Of a DNA stretch of 64,000 bases, positions 51,956 to 61,390 are shown one piece after another. The notes under the pieces are model-generated. The model was not told the origin of the DNA. It did no database searches and saw only the letters and a program-made list of their open reading frames with translations. The stretch spans positions 620,001 to 684,000 of the forward strand of contig NZ_AZNZ01000001.1 in assembly GCF_000510725.1 (NCBI RefSeq), written 5' to 3'. Made by a program: the position numbers and the translations under genes. Source of the DNA: Pseudoxanthomonas sp. J31. Its GTDB lineage: Bacteria > Pseudomonadota > Gammaproteobacteria > Xanthomonadales > Xanthomonadaceae. Each line of letters starts with the position of its first letter. Within the stretch, counting starts at the first letter, position 1.

Positions 51956-54391
51956 GTGCCTCGACGTTCTACCGCCGGAGATACCGCCCGCGCGAAGTCC
52001 CCCGGGGCGTCCGCCTGGCGCGGCCGCCTGCTGACCGTGGTGCTCGCGGCCGCCGCCCTGGCGGCCGGGTTCCTGGTCCCGTACACGGTCCACCTCAACA
52101 ACCAGGTGACCGAGCGCTTCGGCGCCCTGCAGTGGCAGATCCCCACCCGCGTGTACGCGCGCCCGCTGCACCTGCGGCCGGGCCTGGCGCTGGACGAGCG
52201 CACCCTGCGCACCGAGCTGGACGCGGCCGGCTACCAGGAGGACGGCGAGGGCCGGCGCCAGGGCAGCTACCACGTCGACGGCGCCCGCTTCACGATCTCC
52301 AGCCGCGGCTACGCCGACATCGACGGCGTGGTGCCGCCGCGGCGGATCGAGGTCAGCCTGTCCGGCGGCAAGGTCTCGCGCCTGCGCGATGCCGGAAGCG
52401 GCCAGGCGATCAAGGCCGCGCGCCTGGACCCGGCGCGGATCGCCACCCTCTACGGCCAGCGCCAGGAAGAACGGCGCCTGGTGCGGATCGAGGAAGTGCC
52501 GGAACTGCTGACCACCGGCCTGCAGGCGGTGGAGGACCGCGACTTCGCCCGCCACCACGGCATCGACGTGTCCGGCATGCTGCGCGCACTGCTGGTCAAC
52601 CTGCGCTCGGGCGAGAAGAAGCAGGGCGCCTCCACCCTGACCCAGCAGCTGGCCCGCAGCGGCCTGCTGGGCATCGGCAAGGAGCAGACCTGGAGCCGCA
52701 AGTTCAACGAGATCCTGTACGCGCTGATCCTGGAGGCGCGCTACGACAAGCGCACGATCCTGGAGACCTACCTCAACCAGGTCTACCTGGGCCAGCGCGG
52801 CGGGCAGGCGATCCACGGCGTGGCTTCCGGCGCCGAGTTCTGGTTCGGCCGCGACCTGGACGACCTGACCACCGAGCAGACCGCGCTGCTGATCGGCCTG
52901 GTCAAGGGCCCGTCCTACTACGACCCGCGCCGCCACCCGCAGCGCGCGCTGGAGCGTCGCAACGTCGCCCTGTCGATGATGCACGCCACCGGCCTGATCG
53001 ACGACGCCGAATACGAGCGCGCGCGCAAGGCGCCGCTGGGCGTGACCGCGCGCCCGGGCGTGGCCGCGGCCAACCGCTTCCCCGGCTACATCGACCTGGT
53101 GCGCCGGCAGCTGGCCAGCGACTACCCGGAAAGCGCGCTGCAGGGCGCCGGCCTGACCGTGCTCACCGGCATGTCGCCCTCGGCCCAGGCCTATGCCGAG
53201 GGCGCGGTGGCGCGCACCCTGGAGGCGCTGCAGACCGGCAAGCGCCCGCCGCTGGAGGCGGCGGTGGTGGTGACCGACGTGCGCGGCGGCGACGTGCTGG
53301 CGGTGGTCGGCGGCCGCAACGCCGAGCTGCACGGCTTCAACCGCGCGGTCGAGGCGCAGCGGCCGGTCGGCTCGCTGCTCAAGCCGTTCGTGTACCTGCT
53401 GGCGCTGGCGCAGCCGCAGCGCTTCTCGCTGGCCAGCTTCGTCGAGGACGCCCCGGTCACGGTCGAGCTGGGACGCGGCCGGCGCTGGTCGCCGGGCAAT
53501 TCCGACAACCGCAGCCACGGCACGGTGCGGCTGGTGGACGCGCTGGCGCATTCCTACAACCAGGCCACGGTGCGGGTGGGCATGCAGGTCGGCCCGGACC
53601 GCCTGGCGCAGCTGCTGAAGGTGCTGGCGGGGATCGAGGCCGAACCCAATCCCTCGCTGATCCTCGGTTCCACCGACCAGAGCCCGTACGCGATGACCCA
53701 GCTGTACCAGTTCCTCGCCTCCGGCGGGCAGGTGCAGCCGCTGCGCGCGGTGCGCGGCGTGCTCGACCCGGAAGGCCGGCTGCTCAAGCGCTACGACACC
53801 GCGCCGGCGCCGGCCCAGGAGGGCGACTCGATCGCCGCCCGCCTGGTGACCATCGCCCTGCAGCAGGTGGTCAACAGCGGCACCGCGCGCCAGCTGCAGC
53901 GCGACGGCCTCGGCCGCCTGTCCCCGGCCGGCAAGACCGGCACCAGCAACGACGGCCGCGACAGCTGGTTCGCCGGCTACACCGGCGACCACCTGGCAGT
54001 GGTCTGGGTCGGCAACGACCAGAACCAGCAGACCGGCCTGTACGGCGCCACCGGCGCGATGCGGATCTGGTCGGGCCTGTTCTCGCGCCTGCCCAGCTCG
54101 CCGCTGCAGGTCGATGGCAAGGGCGTGGAATGGCACTGGGTGCAGGCCGAGGGCTCCTACGTCACCGACGCCGATTGCCCCGGCGCGCGCCGGCTGCCGT
54201 TCGTGGCCGGCACCGCGCCGGACTACGCGCCGTGCACCCCGGACTACCTGCCGCTGCCGCTGGATGGCACCGCGCCGCCGCCGGCGCAGGCGCAGGAGCG
54301 CCAGCCGGGCTTCTGGCGGCGCCTGTTCGGCGGCGGCCGCGCCGCCGATCCGCAACAGGCGCCGGCCCCGGCGCAGCCGCCTGCGCCATAA
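51956..54391 (+). CDS. mrcB: Penicillin-binding protein 1B (bifunctional)
   Basis: Polymerises and crosslinks peptidoglycan. It starts at GTG and has 811 residues. The order is a short cytoplasmic tail, a membrane helix (about 26-44), and a UB2H-like region (about 60-150). The GT51 glycosyltransferase has the catalytic Glu in AVEDRDFARHHGID, KQGASTLTQQLARS and ETYLNQVYLGQRGG. The transpeptidase has SxxK as SLLK in RPVGSLLKPFVYL, SxN as SYN in AHSYNQATVRVG, and KTG as KTGTSNDGRDSW. A Pro/Ala-rich tail ends the protein. The TAA overlaps the ATG of the lipoprotein gene (TAATG). Confidence 0.96.
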   Translation: MPRRSTAGDTARAKSPGASAWRGRLLTVVLAAAALAAGFLVPYTVHLNNQVTERFGALQWQIPTRVYARPLHLRPGLALDERTLRTELDAAGYQEDGEGRRQGSYHVDGARFTISSRGYADIDGVVPPRRIEVSLSGGKVSRLRDAGSGQAIKAARLDPARIATLYGQRQEERRLVRIEEVPELLTTGLQAVEDRDFARHHGIDVSGMLRALLVNLRSGEKKQGASTLTQQLARSGLLGIGKEQTWSRKFNEILYALILEARYDKRTILETYLNQVYLGQRGGQAIHGVASGAEFWFGRDLDDLTTEQTALLIGLVKGPSYYDPRRHPQRALERRNVALSMMHATGLIDDAEYERARKAPLGVTARPGVAAANRFPGYIDLVRRQLASDYPESALQGAGLTVLTGMSPSAQAYAEGAVARTLEALQTGKRPPLEAAVVVTDVRGGDVLAVVGGRNAELHGFNRAVEAQRPVGSLLKPFVYLLALAQPQRFSLASFVEDAPVTVELGRGRRWSPGNSDNRSHGTVRLVDALAHSYNQATVRVGMQVGPDRLAQLLKVLAGIEAEPNPSLILGSTDQSPYAMTQLYQFLASGGQVQPLRAVRGVLDPEGRLLKRYDTAPAPAQEGDSIAARLVTIALQQVVNSGTARQLQRDGLGRLSPAGKTGTSNDGRDSWFAGYTGDHLAVVWVGNDQNQQTGLYGATGAMRIWSGLFSRLPSSPLQVDGKGVEWHWVQAEGSYVTDADCPGARRLPFVAGTAPDYAPCTPDYLPLPLDGTAPPPAQAQERQPGFWRRLFGGGRAADPQQAPAPAQPPAP

Positions 54392-54921
54392 TGGCCGGCA
54401 TGCAAGCCTTCCCCCGTTTCCCCGCCGCAGCGGCCGCCTGCCTGCTGCTGGCCGCCTGCGGTACCACGCCCGCGCCGCCGGCCCCGGCCGTGCCCGAGGT
54501 GACCCCGGCGCAGCGCCTGGCCGCGGTCCAGGCCGCCGCCGGCGCCGCCGACACCGAACTGGACGTGCAGCCGCTGCGCGACCCGCAGGTCGCCGACCTG
54601 CGCGAGCGCGCCGCCGCGGCGCTGGCTGCCGGCCAGGCCGAAGCCGCCGCCGAGGCCCTCAACCAGGCCCTGCTGGCCACCCCCGACGACCCGGCGGTGC
54701 TGCAGGAGCGGGCGGAGGTGGCGCTGTTGCAGGGCCAGTACGACCGCGCCGAGACCCTGGCCCGGCGCGCCTATGACCTCGGCTCGCGGGTCGGGCCGAT
54801 GTGCCGGCGGCACTGGGCCACCATCGAGCAGTCGCGGCTGGCGCGCGGCCAGGCGGAGAATGCCGCCTCGGCCAGGGCGCAGCTGGCCGCCTGCACCGTC
54901 CCGGGCGTGCAGCGGTTCTGA
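54391..54921 (+). CDS. TPR-like lipoprotein
   Basis: A 176-residue exported lipoprotein. The signal peptide ends in the lipobox LLAACGT (Cys acylated). The mature part has a TPR-like helical repeat (AAAEALNQALLATPDDPAVL, QGQYDRAETLARRAYDLG). It starts at the stop of mrcB; an ATG three codons in (54400) is an alternative. Its position suggests a PBP1b-associated role, like the lipoprotein activators of enteric PBPs, although it has no clear LpoB resemblance and this is inference. Confidence 0.8.
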   Translation: MAGMQAFPRFPAAAAACLLLAACGTTPAPPAPAVPEVTPAQRLAAVQAAAGAADTELDVQPLRDPQVADLRERAAAALAAGQAEAAAEALNQALLATPDDPAVLQERAEVALLQGQYDRAETLARRAYDLGSRVGPMCRRHWATIEQSRLARGQAENAASARAQLAACTVPGVQRF

Positions 54922-54982
54922 CGGCGGCGGCCGCGGCGTACCCCGCCGCCGGCCGCGCCGGACCGTGCATCCTGCATCGACC

Positions 54983-57031
54983 ATGTCCCTTCTTGCCCAG
55001 GCCAGCCGCGAGGCGCTCAGCGAAGGAGGCGCGCTCGCCGCGCGCCTGGACGGCTTCACCGCGCGCCCGGCGCAGCAGCGCCTGACCGCGGCGGTGGCCG
55101 AGGCGATCGAGCACCGCGACGTGCTGCTGGCCGAGGCCGGCACCGGCACCGGCAAGACCTACGCCTACCTGGTGCCGGCGCTGTTGTCGGGGCTGAAGAC
55201 CATCGTCAGCACCGGTACCCGCGCGCTGCAGGACCAGCTCTACCACCGCGACCTGCCGCGGGTGCGCGACGCCCTCGGCAAGGGTGTCCGCAGCGCCCTG
55301 CTCAAGGGTCGCGCCAACTACCTGTGCCGCTACCGGCTGGAGCAGGCCAGGGGCGACGCGCGCTTCTCCAGCCCCGAGCAGGCCAGCCAGTTCCAGCGCA
55401 TCGTCGCCTGGGCCGGGCGCACCCGCGCCGGCGACATGGCCGAGCTGGAATCCCTGCCGGATGATTCGCCGCTGCTGCCGCTGGTCACCTCCACGGTGGA
55501 CAACTGCCTGGGCAGCGACTGCCCGTTCTGGGAGGAGTGCTTCGTGGTCCAGGCGCGGCAGCGCGCCCAGGCCGCGGACCTGGTGGTGGTCAACCACCAC
55601 CTGCTGCTGGCCGACCTGGCGCTCAAGCAGGAGGGGTTCGGCGAGATCCTGCCCGGCGCCCAGGCCTTCGTGATCGACGAGGCGCACCAGCTGCCGGAGC
55701 TGGCCGCCAGCTTCTTCGGCGAAGGCTTCGGCATGCGCCAGATCCAGGAGCTGGGCCGCGACTGCCTGGCCGAGTGCAAGCAGACCACCGGCGCCACCGC
55801 GGTGGTGCAGGGGCCGGTGCGCGCGCTGGAGCAGGCCCTGCGCGAGCTGCGCGCGGCGATGGAGGCGCTGCCGCCGCGCGGCACGCGCTACCGCGCCCTG
55901 GCCCTGCCGGCGGTGGCCGATGGCTTCGACGTGCTGGCCGACGCGCTGGCCGCGCTGGAGCAGGCGATGGAGCCGCTGGCCGAAACCTCGCCCGGTTTCG
56001 AGGCCTGCGTGGCCCGTGCCCGCGACCTGGGCGAACGCCTGCAACGCTGGCGCGATGGCGACGCCGCCTCCGATGCCTTCGCCGAACCCGGCGAGCAGGA
56101 CTCGCTGGTCGAGGCGGTCGCCGGCGAAGGCGAGGGGGCCGATGCCGAGGCCCTGGCCGCCGCGGCCGCGCGCGGCGGCGAGGTCTACTGGTACGAGCTG
56201 AGCGCGCGCGGCTTCCGCTGCCAGCGCACGCCGCTGGACGTGTCCGCGCCGCTGCGCCAGCACCGCGAGCGCTCGCACGCGGCCTGGATCTTCACCTCGG
56301 CCACCCTGGCGGTGGGCGGGGGCTTCACCCACATCGGCCGCAAGCTGGGCCTGTTCGATCCGCAGACCCTGCTGGAGCCAAGCCCGTTCGACTGGCAGCG
56401 CCAGGCGCTGTGCTACCTGCCGCGCAACCTGCCCGAGCCCAGCAGCCGCGAGTTCACCGCGGCCATGCTCGCCGCGGTGCGTCCGGTGCTGGAGGCCTCC
56501 GGCGGCCGCGCGTTCCTGCTGTTCGCCTCGCACCGCGCCCTGCGCGAGGCCGCCGCCGCGCTGGAGGGCGGGCCGTGGCCGCTGTTCGTGCAGGGCAGTG
56601 CGCCCAAGGTGGAGCTGCTGCGCCGCTTCCGCGAATCCGGCAACGGCGTGCTGCTGGGCTCGGCCACCTTCCGCGAGGGCGTGGACGTGGCCGGCGACGC
56701 CCTGAGCGTGGTGGTGATCGACAAGCTGCCGTTCGCCGCCCCGGACGACCCGGTGTTCGAGGCGCGGCTGGAGGCGGTGCGCCGGCGCGGCGGCAATCCG
56801 TTCCGCGACGAGCAGCTGCCGCAGGCAGTGATCGCGCTCAAGCAGGGCGTGGGCCGGCTGATCCGCAGCGAGACCGACCGCGGCGTGCTGGTGCTGTGCG
56901 ACCCGCGCATCACCGGCAAGCCCTATGGCCGGGTGTTCATGCAGTCGCTGCCGCGCTTCGCGGTGACCCGCCGGATCGAGGACGTGCAGGCGTTCTTCGC
57001 CACCGCCGCGCCGGACGCCCCGCTGGATTAA
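54983..57031 (+). CDS. ATP-dependent DNA helicase of the DinG/YoaA family
   Basis: A 682-residue XPD-like superfamily 2 helicase. Motifs are Walker A LLAEAGTGTGKTYAYL, an iron-sulfur cluster region with Cys in RANYLCRYRL and in CLGSDCPFWEEC, and DEAH as FVIDEAHQLPEL. Motif VI is KQGVGRLIRSETDRGVLVL. The four Cys fit a 4Fe-4S cluster, as in YoaA and DinG. The protein starts at ATG 54983; an earlier in-frame extension is non-coding. tsaB follows after 44 bases, a common YoaA neighbour. Confidence 0.93.
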   Translation: MSLLAQASREALSEGGALAARLDGFTARPAQQRLTAAVAEAIEHRDVLLAEAGTGTGKTYAYLVPALLSGLKTIVSTGTRALQDQLYHRDLPRVRDALGKGVRSALLKGRANYLCRYRLEQARGDARFSSPEQASQFQRIVAWAGRTRAGDMAELESLPDDSPLLPLVTSTVDNCLGSDCPFWEECFVVQARQRAQAADLVVVNHHLLLADLALKQEGFGEILPGAQAFVIDEAHQLPELAASFFGEGFGMRQIQELGRDCLAECKQTTGATAVVQGPVRALEQALRELRAAMEALPPRGTRYRALALPAVADGFDVLADALAALEQAMEPLAETSPGFEACVARARDLGERLQRWRDGDAASDAFAEPGEQDSLVEAVAGEGEGADAEALAAAAARGGEVYWYELSARGFRCQRTPLDVSAPLRQHRERSHAAWIFTSATLAVGGGFTHIGRKLGLFDPQTLLEPSPFDWQRQALCYLPRNLPEPSSREFTAAMLAAVRPVLEASGGRAFLLFASHRALREAAAALEGGPWPLFVQGSAPKVELLRRFRESGNGVLLGSATFREGVDVAGDALSVVVIDKLPFAAPDDPVFEARLEAVRRRGGNPFRDEQLPQAVIALKQGVGRLIRSETDRGVLVLCDPRITGKPYGRVFMQSLPRFAVTRRIEDVQAFFATAAPDAPLD

Positions 57032-57075
57032 CCTGCAACCCCCGTTTCCCCGTTCCGCTGCCGAAGACCGCCCCG

Positions 57076-57780
57076 ATGAAACTGCTCGCTTTCGAAACCG
57101 CCACCGAGGCCTGCTCGGTCGCGCTGTACCTGGACGGGGAAGTCCGCGAGCGCTTCGGCGTGGTGCCGCGCCGGCACGCCGAGCTGGCCCTGCCGTGGGC
57201 ACAGGAACTGCTGGCCGAGGCCGGCATTGCCCGCGCGCAGCTGGACGCGATCGCCGTGGGCCGCGGCCCCGGCGCGTTCACCGGGGTGCGCCTGGCCATC
57301 GCCCTGGCCCAGGGCATCGCCCTGGCGCTGGAGCGCCCGCTGGTGCCGGTCTCGACCCTGCAGGTGCTGGCCGCCGGCGCCGCGGCCGACGGCCCGGACC
57401 GGATCCTGGCCGCGATCGACGCGCGCATGGGCGAGGTCTACGTCGGCGCCTACGAACGCGAAGGCGGGCGCCTGCGGGCGCTGGACCGCGAGCAGGTGCT
57501 GGCGCCGGAAGCGGTGCGGCTGCCGGTCGCCTCCGGAGCCTGGCAGGGCGTGGGCACCGGCTTTGCCGCCGCCGACGGCCTGCTCGCGCAGCGCCTGGCG
57601 GGCGAAATGGTCGCGGTCGACCCGGCCGCGCTGCCGCGCGCCGCGGTGCTGGCGCGCCTGGCCGCGAGTGCCTGCGAGGCCGGCGAGGCGGTGCCGGCCG
57701 AGCGGGTCGAACCGGCCTACCTGCGCGACAACGTCGCCCTGACCCTGGCCGAACAGCAGGCGCTGCGCGCCTCCAGGTGA
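57076..57780 (+). CDS. tsaB: tRNA threonylcarbamoyladenosine biosynthesis protein TsaB
   Basis: A non-catalytic partner of TsaD in t6A37 tRNA modification. The start at 57076 (MKLLAFETATEACSVAL) gives 234 residues. Family segments are FETATEACSVALYL, the conserved RGPGAFTGVRLAIALAQGIA, AIDARMGEVYVGAYER and VEPAYLRDNVA. The pair with the upstream helicase gene is common. tsaD and tsaE lie elsewhere. Confidence 0.95.
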   Translation: MKLLAFETATEACSVALYLDGEVRERFGVVPRRHAELALPWAQELLAEAGIARAQLDAIAVGRGPGAFTGVRLAIALAQGIALALERPLVPVSTLQVLAAGAAADGPDRILAAIDARMGEVYVGAYEREGGRLRALDREQVLAPEAVRLPVASGAWQGVGTGFAAADGLLAQRLAGEMVAVDPAALPRAAVLARLAASACEAGEAVPAERVEPAYLRDNVALTLAEQQALRASR

Positions 57781-57970
57781 CCCGGCCGAACGGCCGGAGT
57801 GGCGGCTGTCCGTGGCCGGCGCCGCGCGCCCGCGCGGCGTGCCGGGGAGGGGTGTGGCAAAATTGGCGCTCCGTTGGCCCGCCACCGCCTGATGACGTCC
57901 CAGTTCCGGGCCCGGCCCTCCGGCCGGCTTCCATTGCCGCCGTACCCGCATCTCCCCGCAGGGCAAGCCC

Positions 57971-58351
57971 ATGGCTGACGTGAGCGGCCACCTGCCCCGC
58001 GGCCCGCGCCGGATCCTGCAGGCCGCGCAATGGTCGCTGCAGGGACTGGCCGCGGCCTGGCGCCACGAGTCTTCGTTCCGCCTGGAGGTCTACCTGTTCG
58101 TGGTGCTGGCGCCGCTGGCGCTGTGGCTGGGCCGGGACGGGATCGAGCGCGCCCTGCTGCTCGGCTCGATGCTGCTGGTGCTGGCCGCCGAGCTGCTGAA
58201 CTCCGCGATCGAGGCGGTGATCGAGCGCTACGGCCCGGAACACCACGAGCTGGCCGGCCGCGCCAAGGACATGGGCTCGGCCGCGGTGTTCGTGCTGATG
58301 CTCAACGTGCTGGCGTGCTGGGGCCTGGTCCTGGGCCCGCGCCTGCTGTGA
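57971..58351 (+). CDS. dgkA: Diacylglycerol kinase (DgkA)
   Basis: A small membrane kinase that recycles diacylglycerol to phosphatidate. 126 residues with three membrane helices (about 45-60, 64-80, 104-122). The conserved catalytic block EAVIERYGPEHHELAGRA, KDMGSAAV, and the preceding LNSAIEAVIE are all present. The terC gene follows after 27 bases. Confidence 0.95.
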   Translation: MADVSGHLPRGPRRILQAAQWSLQGLAAAWRHESSFRLEVYLFVVLAPLALWLGRDGIERALLLGSMLLVLAAELLNSAIEAVIERYGPEHHELAGRAKDMGSAAVFVLMLNVLACWGLVLGPRLL

Positions 58352-58378
58352 ACCCGCTTACCACTGGAAACATCCCCC

Positions 58379-59128
58379 ATGAACCTTGAATTCCTGGCCG
58401 ACCCGAACGTCTGGCTGACCCTGGTGACCCTCAGCGCGCTGGAGATCGTGCTGGGCATCGACAACCTGGTGTTCATCTCGATCGCGGTCGGCCGCCTGCC
58501 GCAGGAGAAGCGCGCCTTCGCCCGCAAGTTCGGCATCGCCGTGGCCTGCGTCACCCGCATCTGCCTGCTGGTCTCGCTGGCCTTCCTGGCGCGCATGCAC
58601 ACCGAGCTGTTCCACATCGGGCAGATGGGCATCTCGGTGCGCGACCTGATCCTGATCGTCGGCGGCGCGTTCCTGCTGGTGAAGGGCATCATGGAAATCC
58701 GCGAGCTGATCAGCGGCGGCCACGACGACGACCCGCGCACCACCAAGGCCTCGCAGGTGTTCTGGGTGGTGATCGCCCAGATCGCGGTGATCGACATCGT
58801 GTTCTCGCTGGACTCGGTGATCACCGCGGTGGGCATCGCCGACCACATCCCGGTGATGGTGGTGGCGGTGCTGGTGGCGGTGGCGATCATGCTGCTGGCG
58901 GCCAACCCGCTGGGCAACTTCATCGACGCCAACCCCACCATCAAGATGCTGGCCCTGGCCTTCATCCTGCTGGTCGGCGTGGTCCTGGTGCTGGACGGCT
59001 TCGACGTGCACGTGCCCAAGCCGTACATCTACTTCGCCATGGCCTTCTCGGTGATGGTGGAGATCCTGAACCTGCTCATGCGCCGGGTGGCGCGTGCCAA
59101 GCAGGTCCCGGGCGCGGGCGAGTTCTGA
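58379..59128 (+). CDS. TerC family integral membrane protein
   Basis: A 249-residue protein with seven or more hydrophobic helices. TerC motifs are SALEIVLGIDNLVFISIAVG and its internal repeat AVIDIVFSLDSVITAVGIAD, with the conserved acidic residues (GIDN, SLDSV) in helices. TerC proteins are linked to tellurite resistance and, more recently, to Mn export during protein secretion. It is adjacent to dgkA and lgt, both envelope functions. No manganese riboswitch fits in the 27-base upstream gap. Confidence 0.92.
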   Translation: MNLEFLADPNVWLTLVTLSALEIVLGIDNLVFISIAVGRLPQEKRAFARKFGIAVACVTRICLLVSLAFLARMHTELFHIGQMGISVRDLILIVGGAFLLVKGIMEIRELISGGHDDDPRTTKASQVFWVVIAQIAVIDIVFSLDSVITAVGIADHIPVMVVAVLVAVAIMLLAANPLGNFIDANPTIKMLALAFILLVGVVLVLDGFDVHVPKPYIYFAMAFSVMVEILNLLMRRVARAKQVPGAGEF

Positions 59129-59168
59129 GCCGCGGTGCCCGGCCGCGGCGCCGGGCGGACCCGCCCTG

Positions 59169-59174
59169 TAATAC
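59169..59174 (+). promoter_or_regulatory. Candidate -10 element for lgt
   Basis: TAATAC, 31 bases before the lgt ATG, inside GTAATACAGTCCG. No clear -35. Confidence 0.35.
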
Positions 59175-59204
59175 AGTCCGACTCCGAACCCAGCGCGTGG
59201 CCCC

Positions 59205-60092
59205 ATGATCGTCCTGCACCAGATCGACCCCATCGCCCTGAGCCTCGGCCCGTTCAAGGTGCACTGGTACGGGGTGATGTACCTGCTGGCCTTCGCCGCC
59301 GCGTGGTGGCTGGGCCAGCGCCGGATCGCCGCCGGGCGCCTGCCCGGAACCGACGCCAACGCCTACTCGGACCTGCTCTTCTACGGGATGCTCGGGGTGG
59401 TGCTCGGCGGCCGCCTGGGCTACGTGCTGTTCTACGCGCTGGGAGACGCCCTGCGCGACCCGCTGATGGTGGTGCGGGTGTGGGACGGCGGCATGAGCTT
59501 CCACGGCGGCCTGATCGGCGTGCTCATCGCCAGCTGGCTGTGGTCGCGCCGCCAGGGCCTGCACTTCTTCGACACCATGGACTTCGTCGCGCCGCTGGTG
59601 CCGCCGGGGCTGGGCTTCGGCCGGATCGGCAACTACGTCGGCGGCGAGTTGTGGGGCAAGTACACCGGCGGCGACTGGGGCGTGGTGTTCCCGTCCGGCC
59701 TGCCGGCCGAATACCAGGGGCTGGATCCGGCCGCGCTCAAGGCCCGCTTCGACGCCGGCGCGCTGGACGCGTTCGCGCGCCATCCCTCGCAGCTGTACCA
59801 GGCCTTCCTCGAGGGCCTGGTGATGTTCTGCGTGCTGTGGTGGTTCTCGCGCCGGCCGCGCCCGCGCTACGCGGTGGCCGGCATGTTCGCCCTGCTGTAC
59901 GGCTGCTTCCGCTTCCTGGTCGAATTCGTGCGCGTGCCCGATGCCCAGATCGGGTACCTGGCCTTCGGCTGGCTGACCATGGGCCAGCTGCTGAGCCTGC
60001 CGCTGGTGCTGCTGGGCCTGTTCCTGCTGTGGCGCTCGCACGGCGCGCCGGTGCTGCGGCCGGCGCCCACCGCTGACGGAGGCAAGGCGTGA
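59205..60092 (+). CDS. lgt: Prolipoprotein diacylglyceryl transferase
   Basis: Attaches diacylglycerol to the lipobox cysteine of prolipoproteins at the inner membrane. A 295-residue, seven-helix protein. Its signature [14 protein letters not shown] (Lgt motif) is followed by GVVFPSG and [17 protein letters not shown]-terminal [18 protein letters not shown] matches the family start. Its stop overlaps the GTG start of thyA (GTGA). Confidence 0.96.
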   Translation: MIVLHQIDPIALSLGPFKVHWYGVMYLLAFAAAWWLGQRRIAAGRLPGTDANAYSDLLFYGMLGVVLGGRLGYVLFYALGDALRDPLMVVRVWDGGMSFHGGLIGVLIASWLWSRRQGLHFFDTMDFVAPLVPPGLGFGRIGNYVGGELWGKYTGGDWGVVFPSGLPAEYQGLDPAALKARFDAGALDAFARHPSQLYQAFLEGLVMFCVLWWFSRRPRPRYAVAGMFALLYGCFRFLVEFVRVPDAQIGYLAFGWLTMGQLLSLPLVLLGLFLLWRSHGAPVLRPAPTADGGKA

Positions 60093-60883
60093 AGCAATAC
60101 CTGGAACTGCTGTCCCACGTGCTGGAGCACGGCACCGACAAGCCGGACCGCACCGGCACCGGCACCCGCAGCGTGTTCGGCTGGCAGATGCGCTTCGACC
60201 TGGGCCAGGGCTTCCCGCTGGTCACCACCAAGAAGCTGCACCTGCGCTCGATCATCCACGAACTGCTGTGGTTCCTGAAGGGCGAGACCAACATCGCCTA
60301 CCTGAAGGAGAACAAGGTCAGCATCTGGGACGAGTGGGCCGACGAGCACGGCGAGCTGGGCCCGGTCTACGGCAAGCAGTGGCGGCGCTGGACCGGCAGC
60401 GACGGCAGCGAGATCGACCAGGTCCGCTGGGTGGTCGAGGAGATCAAGCGCAACCCGGATTCGCGCCGGCTGGTGGTCAGCGCCTGGAACGTGGCCGACC
60501 TGCCGAAGATGGCGCTGATGCCCTGCCACACCCTGTTCCAGTTCTACGTGGCCGATGGCCGCCTGAGCTGCCAGCTGTACCAGCGCAGCGGCGACATCTT
60601 CCTCGGCGTGCCGTTCAACATCGCCAGCTACGCCCTGCTGACCCACATGGTGGCCCAGGCCACCGGGCTGGAAGTCGGCGACTTCGTCCACACCCTGGGC
60701 GACGCCCACCTGTACTCCAACCATTTCGAGCAGGCGCGCGAGCAGCTGGCGCGCGCGCCACGGCCGCTGCCCAAGCTCCGGCTCAATCCCGAAGTGCGCG
60801 ACCTGTTCGACTTCCGCTACGAGGACGTCGCCATCGAGGGCTACGACCCGCATCCGGCGATCAAGGCCCCGGTGGCGGTGTGA
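60089..60883 (+). CDS. thyA: Thymidylate synthase
   Basis: Methylates dUMP to dTMP using 5,10-methylene-THF and releases dihydrofolate. 264 residues, starting at GTG and overlapping the lgt stop. Conserved segments are [19 protein letters not shown], the catalytic Cys146 in [32 protein letters not shown] and the C-terminal APVAV end. folA, which recycles the dihydrofolate product, follows after two bases. Confidence 0.97.
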   Translation: MKQYLELLSHVLEHGTDKPDRTGTGTRSVFGWQMRFDLGQGFPLVTTKKLHLRSIIHELLWFLKGETNIAYLKENKVSIWDEWADEHGELGPVYGKQWRRWTGSDGSEIDQVRWVVEEIKRNPDSRRLVVSAWNVADLPKMALMPCHTLFQFYVADGRLSCQLYQRSGDIFLGVPFNIASYALLTHMVAQATGLEVGDFVHTLGDAHLYSNHFEQAREQLARAPRPLPKLRLNPEVRDLFDFRYEDVAIEGYDPHPAIKAPVAV

Positions 60884-60885
60884 GC

Positions 60886-61380
60886 ATGCGCGTCGCCCTG
60901 GTGGTGGCGATGGACCGCAACCGCGCCATCGGGCGCGGCAACGACCTGCCGTGGCGGCTGCCGGACGACCTCAGGCGCTTCAAGGCCCTGACCCTGGGCA
61001 CGCCGGTGCTGATGGGCCGGCGTACCGCCGAATCGCTGGGCCGCGCGCTGCCGGGCCGGACCAACCTGGTGCTGACCCGCAGCGGCGCGATGCCGTTCGA
61101 GGGCATGCAGCCGGTGGCTTCGTTGGAGCAGGCGCTTGGGCTGGCGCGCGTGCAGGGCGCTGGAACCCTCAGCGTGATCGGCGGTGGCGAGGTCTATGCG
61201 CTGGCCCTGCCGCTGGCCACCGACCTGCACCTGACCCTGGTCGACACCGTGGTCGAGGACGCGGACACCTTCTTCCCGGAATGGGACCAGGCGCAGTGGC
61301 GGGAAGTCGCGCGCCAGGCGCATGCGGCCGACGCGCGCCACGCCCACGCCTTCCAGTTCGTCGACTACCGCCGCCGCTGA
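60886..61380 (+). CDS. folA: Dihydrofolate reductase
   Basis: Reduces dihydrofolate to tetrahydrofolate with NADPH. 164 residues, MRVALVVAMDRNRAIGRG onward. Active-site Asp27 lies in LPWRLPDDLRRFK, and the NADPH motif is in PVLMGRRTAESLGRALPGR. IGGGEVYALALPLATDLHL and FFPEWD complete the fold. It starts two bases after the thyA stop, forming the widely conserved thyA-folA unit, and is the last gene before convergent apaH, only ten bases away. Confidence 0.97.
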   Translation: MRVALVVAMDRNRAIGRGNDLPWRLPDDLRRFKALTLGTPVLMGRRTAESLGRALPGRTNLVLTRSGAMPFEGMQPVASLEQALGLARVQGAGTLSVIGGGEVYALALPLATDLHLTLVDTVVEDADTFFPEWDQAQWREVARQAHAADARHAHAFQFVDYRRR

Positions 61381-61390
61381 GCGGGCCGGC

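Noticed and set aside
49976-54355. Long minus-strand frame (about 1459 codons) opposite the epimerase, GT2 and mrcB genes
   Set aside because: It crosses three supported genes on the other strand and reads as low-complexity sequence.
58352-58378. Manganese (yybP-ykoY) riboswitch before terC
   Set aside because: The gap from dgkA is only 27 bases, too small for the aptamer.
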